The notes under the pieces are model-generated. The model was not told the DNA's origin and did not search any database. It worked only from the letters and a program-made list of their open reading frames with translations. A program made the position numbers and the translations under genes. Below, one piece after another: positions 9,581-20,435 of a DNA stretch of 64,000 nt; within the stretch, counting starts at the first letter, position 1, and every line of letters starts with the position of its first letter. Origin of the DNA: Porphyridium purpureum (taxonomy: Eukaryota > Rhodophyta > Bangiophyceae > Porphyridiales > Porphyridiaceae); assembly GCA_008690995.1 (NCBI GenBank), contig VRMN01000004.1, positions 434,001 through 498,000 of the forward strand, written 5' to 3'.

Positions 9581-11412
9581 GCTGGGTTGCTTGAGCCTTT
9601 TGCGCGCCGTGCCGGCAGCCTTCGCCACAATCCGAAACAAGTAAATTGACCGTGTCGGGTGACAGCCGACCTAGCCTCGAGAAATCGGGATTTCCCAAAC
9701 CCCACTATCCGAGGAGACCTCCCCGCCCGCCCTTCTCCACCACGTCGAACGCTGCGTGCGCACTCGCCGGGACGGGCCCCTGGCGCTGGCGGCGCCCTGC
9801 TTCTCCCAGGAACGAGAGCTGCGACCCCACACAAACAGCCTTGTCACGACTGAGCGCGCGCCCTTCCCTCTGTCCAACCGCCGCCACTCGTGCTTCCAAG
9901 CGTGTCCTGTGCCAATCGTGTGCCAGCCAACCAGCCATCCAACCCACCAAGTCTGGCAACAGTTTCTTCCACCTGCTCCGTTTTCGCCCCTTTTTTTAAC
10001 TGAAAAGCGTTCAGTCGGCATGTCGTATTAAAACAGCCTCCAATTGAGCGCTCCTTGGAGTCATTCTTGAGCGCTTCGACGCACCACGAATCATAAAAGC
10101 CCCCGGCGTTTATCATGAAACGGTACCGTTTACATAGAAGATAGGTACACTCGATTTCTAGAGGTACAGTTCGTTGCGGGCTTGCTTGCATGGCTCGTCA
10201 GGACCACGCAGAACGCACGCGGGCGGAACGAGCTGGTTCACAGGTCGCGAAGCGGCGAGTGCGCAGAGAAACTGCGCCGGGCGCGCATGGCGCGACCGTG
10301 GCGGCCACCAAGTAGTGAATAGGCCAGACCTCGGTCTTCCTGCGCGCGACGACCAATGCGCAAAGCGGACGAATGACGGCGCGCTTTCTCAAACAGAGCC
10401 TTCTTCAATCACGCGTCGTTCCGCGAAACCCCCCAAGCTGACCGCAAGCCATCGGCCCGATGCCACCATTTCAATGAAGACCTGGTTATCTCGCATCCCA
10501 GCACAGTCGGCGTTTGACCACCCACCCACAGATACACACATACAGGCGACGTGCGTCATCTACAGTCCTTGACGGCGGCGACGACGATGGCGACGGCGAC
10601 GGCAGCCTCAACGAGCTCGAGCGCACGGACGCCGCCTGCAAGAATGCCACGCGCGTGCCGCCTTCACCACAACGCGCGCCTCCCGCCCGCCTTCATGATG
10701 ACAATGTCATGCTTCCAGCACGCGCCTTACGAAACCGCGCGTATTTGCTATAACACGACATGGCCACGCGCCATGTCCACGTCAGCCGGCTAAAGTACAG
10801 TGAAAGCATCGCCACGACCGCTCTCAAGCCGCGTGCGGCCTTCTTGCTGATTTCGTGGTGTACAAACAAACACACAAACCACCACAACAACAAGGTACAG
10901 TGCGAGCGCGCTTAATTTATTTGCGTTGTTGTTGTTGTTGTCTTTTGTCCGTGTTCGTTCGTCGTCGTTTTGTGCGCACCGCACGCCGTGTGTGGCGCCA
11001 ACCGCGCATTTTGTGTACACAGATATTTGCCGCGGCCCCCTCTTTTCTGTCTTCTTCGCCTCTGCTTATTATTTTTTTTTTTGGTTGAAAGGGGTTTTTT
11101 AGATTCGTCGAGCTTAGTAAAAAGAAGCCTCTTTCGTATGGAATGCCCCAAAAAGGGGGTGGCCGATTTTATGGGGCTGTCACTCGCGCTGGCAGTCTGC
11201 CGATACGTGTGTGTGTGTGTGTGTGCACAGAAAGAGCGAGGTTGAAAACTACGCCAAGGTTGAACGAGAGGACGAGGAATAAAGGGGAGACGCCGCGGAG
11301 GCTCGTAAGAGAGATATAGATATATATATTTTTGAGGAGGAGGAGAAGGAGAGGTGGAGGAAGGTGACGAGGCACAGTGAGAAGAGGAAGAGGTAGCAGA
11401 GGGCTTGACACT
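9581..11412. other. Divergent intergenic region of the RRM and MYB genes
   Basis: About 1.8 kb with no recognised gene. It holds GTACAGT boxes at 10164-10170, 10795-10801 and 10895-10901, a (GT)n tract around 11207-11224, an A/T run near 11070-11085, and a GA-rich tract at about 11334-11400 directly before the MYB start. Short frames such as 10174-10572 have no domain or plausible homology. Confidence 0.4.
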
Positions 11413-12366
11413 ATGACGGAGTGCGCGGGCTACGCGCAGGAGGTGGCTGTGCTGAAGAGGAAGAACGAGGCACTGAGTGTGGAGCTGGGCATGGTTATGG
11501 ACGAGTTGCTTGCGCTGAAGAAAAAGGTGAGAGGTCTGGAAGGGGGCCAGCTCATGGTGGAGGAGGACGAGGACGAAGTGGACGCGCCGCCAGAGTCGGG
11601 CGCTGGAGCGGCGTTGCTGCTGCAGGTGGTGCAGGAACATGAGCTGCACATGACGAGTATGTCACAGGACGCGTCGCCTTGCCACTCGGATAAGAACGTA
11701 GTTTCAGACTCTGTCGGTATGTCCACACCGGCTGCCGTGCCTGCGTCCCAAGGTGCGGCGGCCGCGGAGGAGGACAGTGACCGCTCTCTTGGCGTCAGTA
11801 TTGCGTCCAGTGATAGAATGAACGTCGACGTCGACGTCGCCGCATCCCGAGCGAGCGCCGGCAAGCGCGCCCGCGGGAAGCGCGTGTCTGCGTCGCCCAC
11901 GAGCACACCACCCTTGAGCTCGACTGCGCCCATGTCACCGCTGGTGGCTTCTACTGCAGGCCGAAAGCGCGGGCCCTCGGCGAAGCCTGCGGCTCCGGGT
12001 CAGTCGCGATATTGGACAGCCGACGAACACGAGCTGTTTCTGGAGGCGCTCAAGCGATACGGTCACAGAGATTTGCGCTCAATTTCAAAATTTGTTGGTA
12101 CGCGGAATGTGACGCAGGTTCGCACACATACGCAGAAATACTTTATGAAGCTCATGCGTGACGCCAAACGTCGCCAGGAGTCAGAGTCGGACGGCATGCT
12201 CTCGCCAGTGCTGGGCCCGTCGCTCTCTACAGTGACCACACCAGACGCGCTGGACCTGCACGCAAAGAGCCAAGCGAGTGGAGAACACCACGCGCAGGAT
12301 GTTCGCTCAGTGCCTGAAAGCTGCGGCGTTTCTCTGCTTTCCATGGTCGCGCAGGCCACGACTTGA
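11413..12366 (+). CDS. MYB-related transcription factor, SHAQKYF type
   Basis: A 317-residue protein. Residues 1-45 form a leucine-heptad coiled coil (AVLKRKNEALSVELGMVMDE), probably for dimerisation. A Ser/Pro/Ala-rich region follows. A single MYB repeat lies near residues 197-246: it begins RYWTADEHELFLEALKRYG and ends VRTHTQKYFMKL, so the signature SHAQKYF appears as THTQKYF. In plants and algae this class includes I-box/telobox binders and circadian regulators, binding DNA as single-repeat MYBs. ATG 11413 is the first Met and follows a purine-rich leader. The C-terminus looks disordered. The target genes are unknown, but AACGGTT-type MYB-like boxes recur in promoters of this window. Confidence 0.85.
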   Translation: MTECAGYAQEVAVLKRKNEALSVELGMVMDELLALKKKVRGLEGGQLMVEEDEDEVDAPPESGAGAALLLQVVQEHELHMTSMSQDASPCHSDKNVVSDSVGMSTPAAVPASQGAAAAEEDSDRSLGVSIASSDRMNVDVDVAASRASAGKRARGKRVSASPTSTPPLSSTAPMSPLVASTAGRKRGPSAKPAAPGQSRYWTADEHELFLEALKRYGHRDLRSISKFVGTRNVTQVRTHTQKYFMKLMRDAKRRQESESDGMLSPVLGPSLSTVTTPDALDLHAKSQASGEHHAQDVRSVPESCGVSLLSMVAQATT

Positions 12367-14127
12367 CAGTGCGCGCTGTGAAGCTTTTGAGCAACTTGAG
12401 CCGTGACAGACGTGGCGCCAAGCTCTGTTGGGAAACGATTTTTGAACACCCCCGAATGCAACGTATTGACATGACGCGACGTAACTTGCTTGACTCCATG
12501 AGGGAGGCGCGCACTGATTTGTTTGTCCAATTTTTTCTTTCTTTTGATAGTCCTTGAAAGAGACTTTTCTTTATGATGTGACACTGCGGTTGCATTTTAG
12601 AGCATGATTTGGGTTGCGGCAACCGCAACCACGCTGGAGGGCGAGAAGGTCAGATCCACTCAATCGCGCGCGCGAGGCGCCTCCGACAATTTTTCGACTA
12701 CTTGCTTAGACCATGTGGAGACTGTATAGACGACAAAAATAACTGCAAATTTCGGTTCCTGTCTCACCCGCACGGTGTCATTGGATGACGTCATCTCACC
12801 ATGCTTTTTTGTGGCACACCGCAACGCGCTTCAGACCAGCCCAACCCTAAAGTACCACCGGTGTGCTTGCGCCATTAACCGGATAAACCGGAAATGCGAA
12901 CCGGTCATGAACGTGCCTCCACAGGACGGAGCGCCGGTTGTGACGGCACGGTGCATCGCTGCAGACATGGCGGATGCTTTGCGCGATGCCAATGCATCCG
13001 AGAAAACTCCCTGAATGTAGCGCCTCGGTGCTGAAAATGTGTAGCATTGATCCAGAGATGCAGAACGATTCGCCGGCGTCCCAATCGCCTGCAACATTCA
13101 GCAGGCTGTCACAGCCTGCGCATCGTTCAGACGGGACATGCCGATGGAGGCAGGGTGCATTCGATTCTGGTGCAATGCGTACAACATATGTCCGTCTTTT
13201 AGGTTAGGCACAACTATAAAAAGCAGTATGCTGCGCTGCAGCCAAATCGTTGAGCTCGCGTACGTCTGCCCGGCAGCGGCTCCCGCAGACTCGATTCCTG
13301 TTTTGACTGGTCTGGGCGGTGACCTTGTGGCTTCCCATTTTCAGGATTATCCGGAGTTACGCACCGAGGAAGTCAACGATGAGCAGCACCTGGTAGACGG
13401 TTCTGGCCGCGTCATGGAAGTGGACGCAAATCTATTCAGCAAGACTAGAGCACACTGTGGACGTGCAATCAGTGGTGCCTTGATTTTTGATAAAAGTGAG
13501 CGTGCTGCATGCGGAGAGGAGAAGACGGCCATTTTGATCCGCGGGCCAAATTCGAGACGCGAAAACGTTGCTAAACTCGATTGACGCGGAAGTCGCCAAC
13601 TGCGCTAGTGTTTGCGCGAACGATTGGCGAGTCTGCAGTGTACTCTCTGAGTTGCTCGACACAGAACATGACGCCGTGTGCCACAAGGAGAACTACTCGG
13701 AACCGAGCACGGCGTACCCGCGCAAAACATCAAAGGCACATGGTCTGACCTCAAACAAAAGCTACCGACGAGCACCAAGGCATTGAGCAACACGAATGTG
13801 CACCTGGATGGGTTCGGATGGCGCAGGGAGCACCATAACCGCGGGCAGGCCGCTCTTCTGCAGGGTATGCAAATTTCCGAGACTGCCATCCATGCATTCT
13901 GCGCCGATGAACCGCTTCTTTGTCGACGGACCGTCAGGGTCGGAAGTGATCCGAATGTGTTTCGAGATAAGCAGCGCGCAGCTTGTTCTGAGCGACGCAA
14001 AGCAAAGAGCGTCAAACAGTCATTTCACGTGCACGTAGAGAAAAGTCGAAATTTCTTTCGTTACCCTGGATTGAGACGAACGCCCTAAGGCGGAAGATAC
14101 TATGTTCTGCTACTATGCCTGCTGCGT
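12367..14127. other. Convergent gene-poor region
   Basis: About 1.76 kb between the MYB stop and the glyoxalase stop. No recognised gene apart from one weak ORF listed separately. AACCGG-type boxes cluster at 12877-12907. Overlapping frames on both strands between 13600 and 14090 have no visible domain. Confidence 0.4.
13138..13584 (+). CDS. Hypothetical ORF, weak support
   Basis: A 148-codon ATG frame in an otherwise empty convergent region. The second half (GGDLVASHFQDYPELRTEE, then GSGRVMEVDANLFSK) has a protein-like composition, while the first third is Cys-rich and irregular. No domain, targeting signal or neighbour context supports a function. It may be an unrecognised gene, a fragment or chance. 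Confidence 0.22.
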   Translation: MPMEAGCIRFWCNAYNICPSFRLGTTIKSSMLRCSQIVELAYVCPAAAPADSIPVLTGLGGDLVASHFQDYPELRTEEVNDEQHLVDGSGRVMEVDANLFSKTRAHCGRAISGALIFDKSERAACGEEKTAILIRGPNSRRENVAKLD

Positions 14128-15309
14128 TCACGGTTGCTCATAAGGCATAGGCTCGTTGTACGGTTTGCGGTTGATGAGCTCGATCAAGTAACCGTCATGA
14201 TCCTTGACAAAAGCCAGCTCAAAGTCATCCGCAAATGGCCCAGGTCGGCGCGTACATTCGACGCCATTTGCCTCAAGAACTTCTACTGTTTTGTACATAT
14301 CATCAACTGTGAATCCAATGTGGCCAAATCCGCGGGGATCTGTGTTCCCATTGTGGTACGGCTTGGAGTGATCGGCATCCTTCTCGTACACGAGCTCAAC
14401 CATCGGGTACCGCTGAGAGCCCAGAAACTCGGCCTGCTTTTCCGCAGACCAGGTCGGATCCGCAGGCGTCTTGTCCGTCAGCGCCATGTAATAACGGTCC
14501 ACTTCGTTTGTCTCCACCTTGCCAACGAGCTTGAGACCCAGATTCTCATAATACTGCACGGCCTTTGCCGGGTCATTCGTACGAAGCATTGTGTGCGCGA
14601 GCACCGGGTCGGCCCCGAGTACACCCTTACATTTGCCGGGATGCTTGGCAGAGCCCTTTGTACGATTCACCAGCGCGACATAATACCCGTCGGGGTCGGC
14701 AATGTAGGCAACGGTGCCCAACCCAGCCACATGACTCGGCGCTTTGACTACTTCAGCACCAGCGCGTTGGGCATTCTCCCACGCAGCAGCCACATCATCC
14801 ACAAATATGCCAATATGACCGTAGCCTTTGGGGTCGGAATTACCGTTGTGGTGGATGCGGCCCTCCTGAGTCTCCGTTCCAAAGTTGTGCGTCAGTTCAA
14901 TTGTTGGGTACGGTCGCGTAAACAGCCACGCACCGCGCTCCTTGCGCGACGCATTCTGGTCGACTGGCGCTTCATCTGTGTACGCAAAGAACATGAGCGA
15001 AAACTTGAATTCCGGGATGGGTAACTCGGTCAGAAACGTCATCCCGAGAACGTCTTCGTAGAAACGGCGCGACGCCTCGTGGCTCTTGGCGCGCAACATG
15101 GTCTGAGCAAACACTGGGTTCCAGCCCAGCGCCCGGCCAGGGGCTGCAGGTGCGCGCACCGATTCAGCTCCTGCCATGCCTGACATGAGGACGCGGTACT
15201 GCTTGGGCACGACGCGGCGAAACGAGTGATGGCCCTGCTGGTGCACGAGGGATCGCACGGACACTGCTGAGCGCGACGAGTGCACCGAAAGTGACGCAAT
15301 CCAGGCCAT
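14128..15309 (-). CDS. GLO1: Two-domain glyoxalase I (lactoylglutathione lyase)
   Basis: A 393-residue protein with two tandem glyoxalase/VOC domains at about residues 60-216 and 233-380. It isomerises the hemithioacetal of methylglyoxal and glutathione to S-lactoylglutathione. Metal ligands can be read off: domain 1 has QTMLR (Gln), TIELTHN (Glu) and YGHIGIF (His), but DPDGYYVALVN where the last Glu should be. Domain 2 has HTMLR (His for Gln), MVELVYE (Glu), FGHIGFT (His) and DHDGYLIELIN (Glu). Since ligands come from both domains, one site looks complete and the other lacks its Glu. The N-terminal 45 residues are Arg/Ser-rich and look like an organelle presequence. ATG 15309 is the first Met; a GTG lies at 15318. 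A degenerate GCTGTACTT box sits about 160 bp upstream. Confidence 0.92.
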   Translation of the reverse strand: MAWIASLSVHSSRSAVSVRSLVHQQGHHSFRRVVPKQYRVLMSGMAGAESVRAPAAPGRALGWNPVFAQTMLRAKSHEASRRFYEDVLGMTFLTELPIPEFKFSLMFFAYTDEAPVDQNASRKERGAWLFTRPYPTIELTHNFGTETQEGRIHHNGNSDPKGYGHIGIFVDDVAAAWENAQRAGAEVVKAPSHVAGLGTVAYIADPDGYYVALVNRTKGSAKHPGKCKGVLGADPVLAHTMLRTNDPAKAVQYYENLGLKLVGKVETNEVDRYYMALTDKTPADPTWSAEKQAEFLGSQRYPMVELVYEKDADHSKPYHNGNTDPRGFGHIGFTVDDMYKTVEVLEANGVECTRRPGPFADDFELAFVKDHDGYLIELINRKPYNEPMPYEQP

Positions 15310-15711
15310 GGAACACACACGGGGAATCTTTCAGCCCTCGGCGGATGTGTCTTCAACGCCAGCACCCGCACAATCCAAAGCCCAAACTCTGCAATTGCCC
15401 CCTTGCCCTTCCAAAGCCGCACAACTGCGTCTTGGAGATCTCGCTTTCCAAGTGGAAGAAATGGAGCTGTACTTTTGATGCCTGGTCCAGAGTGTAAGGG
15501 GGCGCGCCAGATAGTGAAGAGCTTGGCACGGGGCAGAGCTTTTGTTTCGGCGCGCCAAAAACCTTTCAAAGTTCCGCATGATGCTTTGTTTACATTGTTC
15601 TTTGCACTCAAGCTATAATTTCTTGTCTCTCCAAGATCCATAAGCAGGCCGCACGCGATGCATTCGAGCGGACTATATGCAACAAAAGGGCAATCAGAAA
15701 CTTCTTTCAAT
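15310..15711. other. Glyoxalase promoter and 3' flank of the next gene
   Basis: A 400-bp gap. It holds CTGTACTT at about 15467-15474 on the plus strand, a variant of the recurring ACTGTAC box. No gene recognised. Confidence 0.35.
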
Positions 15712-17562
15712 TCAGAGCAAGTCACCCACACTATACTCGCTCGGCAAGCTGCTTGTGGTGGACACGCCGGAAGACATCCGCGGGGCCGACTGCAGCGAAT
15801 GTTCATTCGTCGTGGTCGTTGCGGTAGAAGGCTGGCGCACGATAGGCACAGCGGGCTGCTTGGCACTCGACGCCGCAGGCTGCTTGACGCTCGACGCGTT
15901 CCGAGAAACGGGTCGGCTGCCACCGGCCTGACTTCCCTGCACGTTGGATGCCTGTCGGCTGCCACCCGCCTGGCTGCCTTGCACGTTGGACGCCTGTCGG
16001 CTGCCACCGGCCTGGCTTCCCTGCACGTTAGAGGCCTGTCGGCTGCCACCGGCCTGGCTGCCCTGCACGTTGGATGCCTGTCGGCTGCCACCGGTCTGAC
16101 TTCCCTGCACGTTGGACGCCTGTCGGCTGCCACCTGCCTGGCTGCCCTGCACGTTAGAGGCCTGACGACTCCCAGCAACATTTGAAGGCTGCCTGCTGCC
16201 CGCCTGGCTGGTTGCGCGAGAATTCTTCCCACTCGAAAGCCCGACAGCAAACGACATGATGCGCGAGCCTCCAGGAGACTGGCCTGTCATCGCCATGTAG
16301 TCCGTCCGCGCAGGGTCACTTTGCTGCTCCTCCTGCAGCTTCATGTCACCAAACAGAAGCAACTTTTCGCGCTGCAGTTCGACACGCCTCAAATGCACCG
16401 TCTGAATCCACTGTCTGCTCTTCTTGAAAGGCGGCACTTCCTTGTCCGTGAGTGTCTTCATCGTCCAGGTGTTTACTTCGCCCGGGTGCTTGAAACCACG
16501 CATGATGAATGCCGTTCCGTGCGGGAAGCGAGTCATGTCGACGAAAAATTTGTTCATGCTTCGCTCTACAACCTTCTTCTCATTGACGTCGTACGACGTG
16601 ATAAGCAGATCCGGAAGACCGCTCTCCTTCGTTGCGAGGTAGCGAAGGAGGCGGATTGCAAAATTATCCGCAACATCTGCGATCATCAGTAGCGCGATTT
16701 CCGGCGCGCGCGTGGAGAAAAGCTGGTTTGACGTTTCAATCAAGACGGCGAGCCGCATCAGTTCGAAGAATTCCTCGCCGCGCAGATGGTTCTGCAGGAG
16801 TTCTGGCATGCTGTGGCCGCACCCAGCCGCATACACCCATGGGTAAAAAATCTGGTCCTCAAATTGGAGGAAAATTTCAAAGAAAAAGGCAAACTCATGC
16901 CACCAACCGTAGAACTCGTCCAAGTCTGTGGAGTTCAGATACGCGCCGCGCCGCATCATCATCCAAAGCACACTGTAAAAATCCTTCATCTCCATACGAA
17001 TCGCGTTTCCGGTCAAGCAGATCATGTCGCTGGCCCAGTTCTTCCCGTAAGGCTTGAAACGGAATGCCGGCTCTTTCAGCGACAGTGTCATGCCGGGCTT
17101 GTGGTCGATGTCCGGAATCTCCGACCATGCCGAGCTCGTACGGCGGCGGACACCATACATGGACTCGGTGTAGGTTCGCGGGAGGCCATCGTTCGTGCCA
17201 AAAGTGGTCGCGGTCTTCTGCGACGACGCACGCGGCATGCTGCCCTGTGCAGCGTGTGAGGACGCATTGCTCCTGACCGAGGCGCTCCTGGACGTGTTCC
17301 TGCTGCCGCCGTTCTGCTGCGGGTCGGCGGAAGCCGCGCGCGCCAGCGACTGGCTCGACTTTGAGGATGCGGCCGCGGACGACGGGATGCGAGCCACAGG
17401 GCGCGGCACCTCGGAATCCGCGCGCGAGGACGAGCCCGTGGACGGCCCGGAGCCCTGAATGACAAGCGCGGGCGCGTCCTGCAGCGAGTACGCCGTCGAC
17501 ACCTCCGAGCTATCGCGGCTCATCTCATACCCAGCGGACCCCAACGAATCATCTCGCGCCAT
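15712..17562 (-). CDS. Unknown protein: hemerythrin-like helical domain plus 14-residue tandem repeats
   Basis: A 616-residue protein starting MARDDSLGSAGYEM. Residues 1-140 are Ser/Ala-rich and disordered. Residues of about 150-335 form an alpha-helical domain in which DEFYGWWHEFAFFFE and FEDQIFYPWV recall the H...E...F-P signature of hemerythrin/HHE domains. Several of the usual iron-ligand His positions are not obvious, so metal binding is doubtful. A charged helix follows (LRRVELQREKLLLFGD). Residues of about 467-550 are six near-identical 14-residue repeats, GSRQASNVQGSQAG, then a Ser-rich tail. The repeats carry Arg-Gln-Ala-Ser motifs that could be kinase targets. The head has a GA-rich leader at 17570-17660. 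The function is unknown. Confidence 0.65.
   Translation of the reverse strand: MARDDSLGSAGYEMSRDSSEVSTAYSLQDAPALVIQGSGPSTGSSSRADSEVPRPVARIPSSAAASSKSSQSLARAASADPQQNGGSRNTSRSASVRSNASSHAAQGSMPRASSQKTATTFGTNDGLPRTYTESMYGVRRRTSSAWSEIPDIDHKPGMTLSLKEPAFRFKPYGKNWASDMICLTGNAIRMEMKDFYSVLWMMMRRGAYLNSTDLDEFYGWWHEFAFFFEIFLQFEDQIFYPWVYAAGCGHSMPELLQNHLRGEEFFELMRLAVLIETSNQLFSTRAPEIALLMIADVADNFAIRLLRYLATKESGLPDLLITSYDVNEKKVVERSMNKFFVDMTRFPHGTAFIMRGFKHPGEVNTWTMKTLTDKEVPPFKKSRQWIQTVHLRRVELQREKLLLFGDMKLQEEQQSDPARTDYMAMTGQSPGGSRIMSFAVGLSSGKNSRATSQAGSRQPSNVAGSRQASNVQGSQAGGSRQASNVQGSQTGGSRQASNVQGSQAGGSRQASNVQGSQAGGSRQASNVQGSQAGGSRQASNVQGSQAGGSRPVSRNASSVKQPAASSAKQPAVPIVRQPSTATTTTNEHSLQSAPRMSSGVSTTSSLPSEYSVGDLL
15912..16163 (-). 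repeat. Six-copy 42-bp tandem repeat inside a coding region
   Basis: Six in-frame 42-bp units encode GSRQASNVQGSQAG. Copies differ mainly at synonymous positions plus one Ala-to-Thr change, showing recent expansion under a constraint to keep the peptide. Degenerate units flank the array on the N-terminal side (GSRQPSNVA). Confidence 0.9.
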
Positions 17563-20435
17563 CCTTCCCGCGTCACCTCCCCACCGTTCCCGCGACGCGC
17601 GTCTCCCTTCCCCCTCGTCTCCCTCTCCCCCTTCTTTTCCCCTTCTGCACCTCCACCAATCGATTCAACGCTTCCTATGAAACCCTTCCAACTCTTCCAA
17701 TAAAAATCATCCACCTACCCGATTCACAAAATCACAAATCACCATCATCCACACGGCAACGTGAGGTGTTCCGCGTCATGGGCAGAAATCAACAATCACA
17801 ATCAGGTGCCGCACACGAGTACAAAAGCACTCAAGCCCCCAACCGTGACCAGAACAGAGAACGGACACGGGCTGCGGGGTTGGACGCGGGTCTTCATAAA
17901 ATGATCCGGTTTTGCTCGAAGATGGACGGAGGTTCCGTGAAAACGGGGGGTAGAGAAGGAGGTCGTAGCGGAAAGGGTCACGCCGCATGTCTGGCATTTA
18001 CTCAGCCGTACAGAATCGGAATCGGTTGCAGTTTCGTGGTGCACACGTGCCTTGAAGATCGGCAGAGTCTAACATGTATTTTGGCGTAGGCGCATTGAAA
18101 TTGGCCAGTGCAAAAGAGTCGGAGGTTTTCCGAATCCAGCCTGATGACATTCTGAAGCCCTTGCACAGTCTGATGCTGCCGTGCACCCTTGCAAACCTTG
18201 CGCGCCGTCATTCTCGTTCAGCTCGGAGTTTTTCTTAAAACATCTTGTTCGTGCTGTGGCCAGTCTAGGAGCTCCGTATTCTCATCGTTCGTGAAATTCT
18301 TCAGCAGGCGACGCCTGTGGCCTGGTATGTTGTCCTGCTGAAGCATCAGTTTCGAGCCGACCATGTGATAAGACTGGTTCAGCGCACCGTCATCCCGGAG
18401 CATAAAATCACATTCGGCAGCCGTAAACGTCCCGTCAATGAAGTGAAGGTAAACCTTTCCTCTCGCAGAAAAAGTGCCCCAAACCAAGCATCTACCACCA
18501 CCAGAGTGTCGCGACCAAACGTCAGGAACATCCTCTGCTCGGAAAATCCACATTCTTTCAAAACCCATCCGACCCGTAGAGATTGATCTTCCTTTCGTCA
18601 GTAAATACGAATACGACCCAATTTGTTTGTCTAGTTTGCTGGCGTCTGACGGAGGCCAACCTATTCAGCCTGCGATTGATTGTCTTAATACTAACAAACA
18701 AAAAAGCATACAAATGAATGGATTGACCAAGACACCCTAGCCAAGGCCTGCAAGTTTTCTGTCCAACACAGTACGTTTTAGGGGTGACGTCCATTTCTAA
18801 AAGCTTGAGGAAGGAAATCCTATTGTTTTGACCGAGGAAAAAAGTAACCAGTAGGTAAGGGTGAAAGCAAATAAGGCATAGAGATACAGTTTCTAGTCAC
18901 ATGCCCTTTGTACTCGGCACAGCCAAGGAAACCAAGATGTACGTAGTCTCTTTTCACCAAAGAATGTGCTTTTTTCTGACACAGGACAGGCACGCACCCT
19001 CTTCCTTTTCTCTATCCTTCCTTTTCGCGACCGTGACAGCTAGCTTTTCTGCCCCGAGGCCAAGGCAACCTCAGGTATAACCGGTTGAATTGCATCTGGG
19101 CTCTAAACGGTTCAGGAAAGTTGCGATGTCGCTGTAAGGAATAGTTGGTGGCTCAAGGCTCCAGCAATCAGTTTCAACAGACATCAGTTCGCATGCACGC
19201 GTTCCGGTCAGTCAGCAGGTGCGTGTCTAGCAAACTGGTCGGCTATGTTTATGCCGGTCCGGCGACACGTACTCAGTTTCTCATTCGTGATTGAAAAAGA
19301 ATGGGAATGTGCACTTCTGACGGTGTGTGAGCTTGGAATGACTAGCTTGAATGAAAAGATGATGACGAGTACACAAGCAGTGCTTTACGCTTTAGGACTG
19401 AGTTCCTGTCGGGCGTGGTTGCTTTGAATATCCAAGGCCTGGCTATCTGGAAGGGCTAGTTTACTTCTCAGGGAGCCCCGCGTCTTGAATACGCTTGGTT
19501 ATCAACACGACAAGGAGAGGCCACAATGTTGGGCGCGGGGAACGAACGAGGTTTCAAACTATTCGGTCGAACACAAAAGGTCGCAGTTCCGGTATGTACG
19601 GGCTCTTGACTGATAGAGGGGCACAACAATACGAACCTTATGTTTCGGAGGAGACGCAACAGCTGCCTACCTAAGTCTGACGGAACTCTTTGCGGCAAGA
19701 TTCATTTCGCCGACGCTCTCTTCTTTGACGTTTTAAGCCTCTGGTTTAAGTCACTGAATAAATCGAATTTGGTCTGAGTGCCCGAACACCAGGGTCTTTG
19801 GGATAGGGTTTTGCTTCTCGTGAGCGAAGAATGTGGGAATGAGCGTCCCGCTCCGTTCCCGGTGCACAGCAAGGGCTCCGACCCATGCTGTGGCCACCGC
19901 CAGGCTCCCACAAGGCAGAGGATAATTATAACTCCCGTTTTAACTCCACAATAAGCCAACTTTATGGTGTCGATACCATCAACTTCTTCGCTCCTTTTTT
20001 GTCTACTCTCGCCGCACTCTTCGCTAGTGGGCCCTTTATATAGGTCCCCAATTTGGCTAGCAGTGACGGCGCTCTCAGAGGTCCTAGTCAGATGCAAATT
20101 CGTGGGCAGCTTTAGATGTGTACTCTGTGTACACATGTACGCGTTCTGACACTGAGCCATCACGATGTTTTCTACAGACACAGTCTCCTTCCGGATGGAT
20201 ACGATGAAATAGGAGTGCTTGCCGTGCGCTTCAGCTCAACTACGAAGAGCGTGGGGCCGCAGTTCATCTTCTTAATCACCGCGACACTCCATTGTTCACG
20301 AAGAAAGAAACCGTTCAATTCGTATGCCCAATTACCCGTTCGTCGGGTTTTATCGATGCCTCCCTGACAGCGTCGACTCCAGCGCGAAGAAGCTGATGGC
20401 TGGGTGACTGAAAGGCTGGCAGCTTGGCTGGTCGC
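17563..20435. other. Gene-poor island with transposon relic
   Basis: About 2.9 kb. The first 100 bp are the GA-rich (sense strand) leader of the preceding minus-strand gene. A Tc1/mariner relic occupies about 18218-18794. The rest, 18800-20435, has AT-richer stretches, AACCGGTT and AAACGGTT boxes at 19078-19115, and no supported gene. Confidence 0.5.
18218..18794 (-). mobile_element. Degenerate Tc1/mariner-type transposase remnant
   Basis: The two pieces are in different minus-strand frames. The upstream piece ends with TNWVVFVFTDERKINLYGSD, which matches the first catalytic Asp region (FTDES.IN..G.DG) of Tc1-like transposases. The downstream piece has CLVWGTFSARGKVYLHFIDG, then LMLQQDNIPGH with the second catalytic Asp and LLDWPQHEQDV matching the usual DWP.QSPDLNP. 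A frameshift near 18560 separates them, and the copy is truncated before the third acidic residue, so it cannot be active. No N-terminal HTH region and no terminal inverted repeats could be located by eye. Confidence 0.8.

Noticed and set aside
15039-16250. 403-codon minus-strand frame
   Set aside because: It is a shadow of the glyoxalase and the 42-bp repeat in other frames; its repeats (ADRHPTCR-like) just mirror the DNA array.
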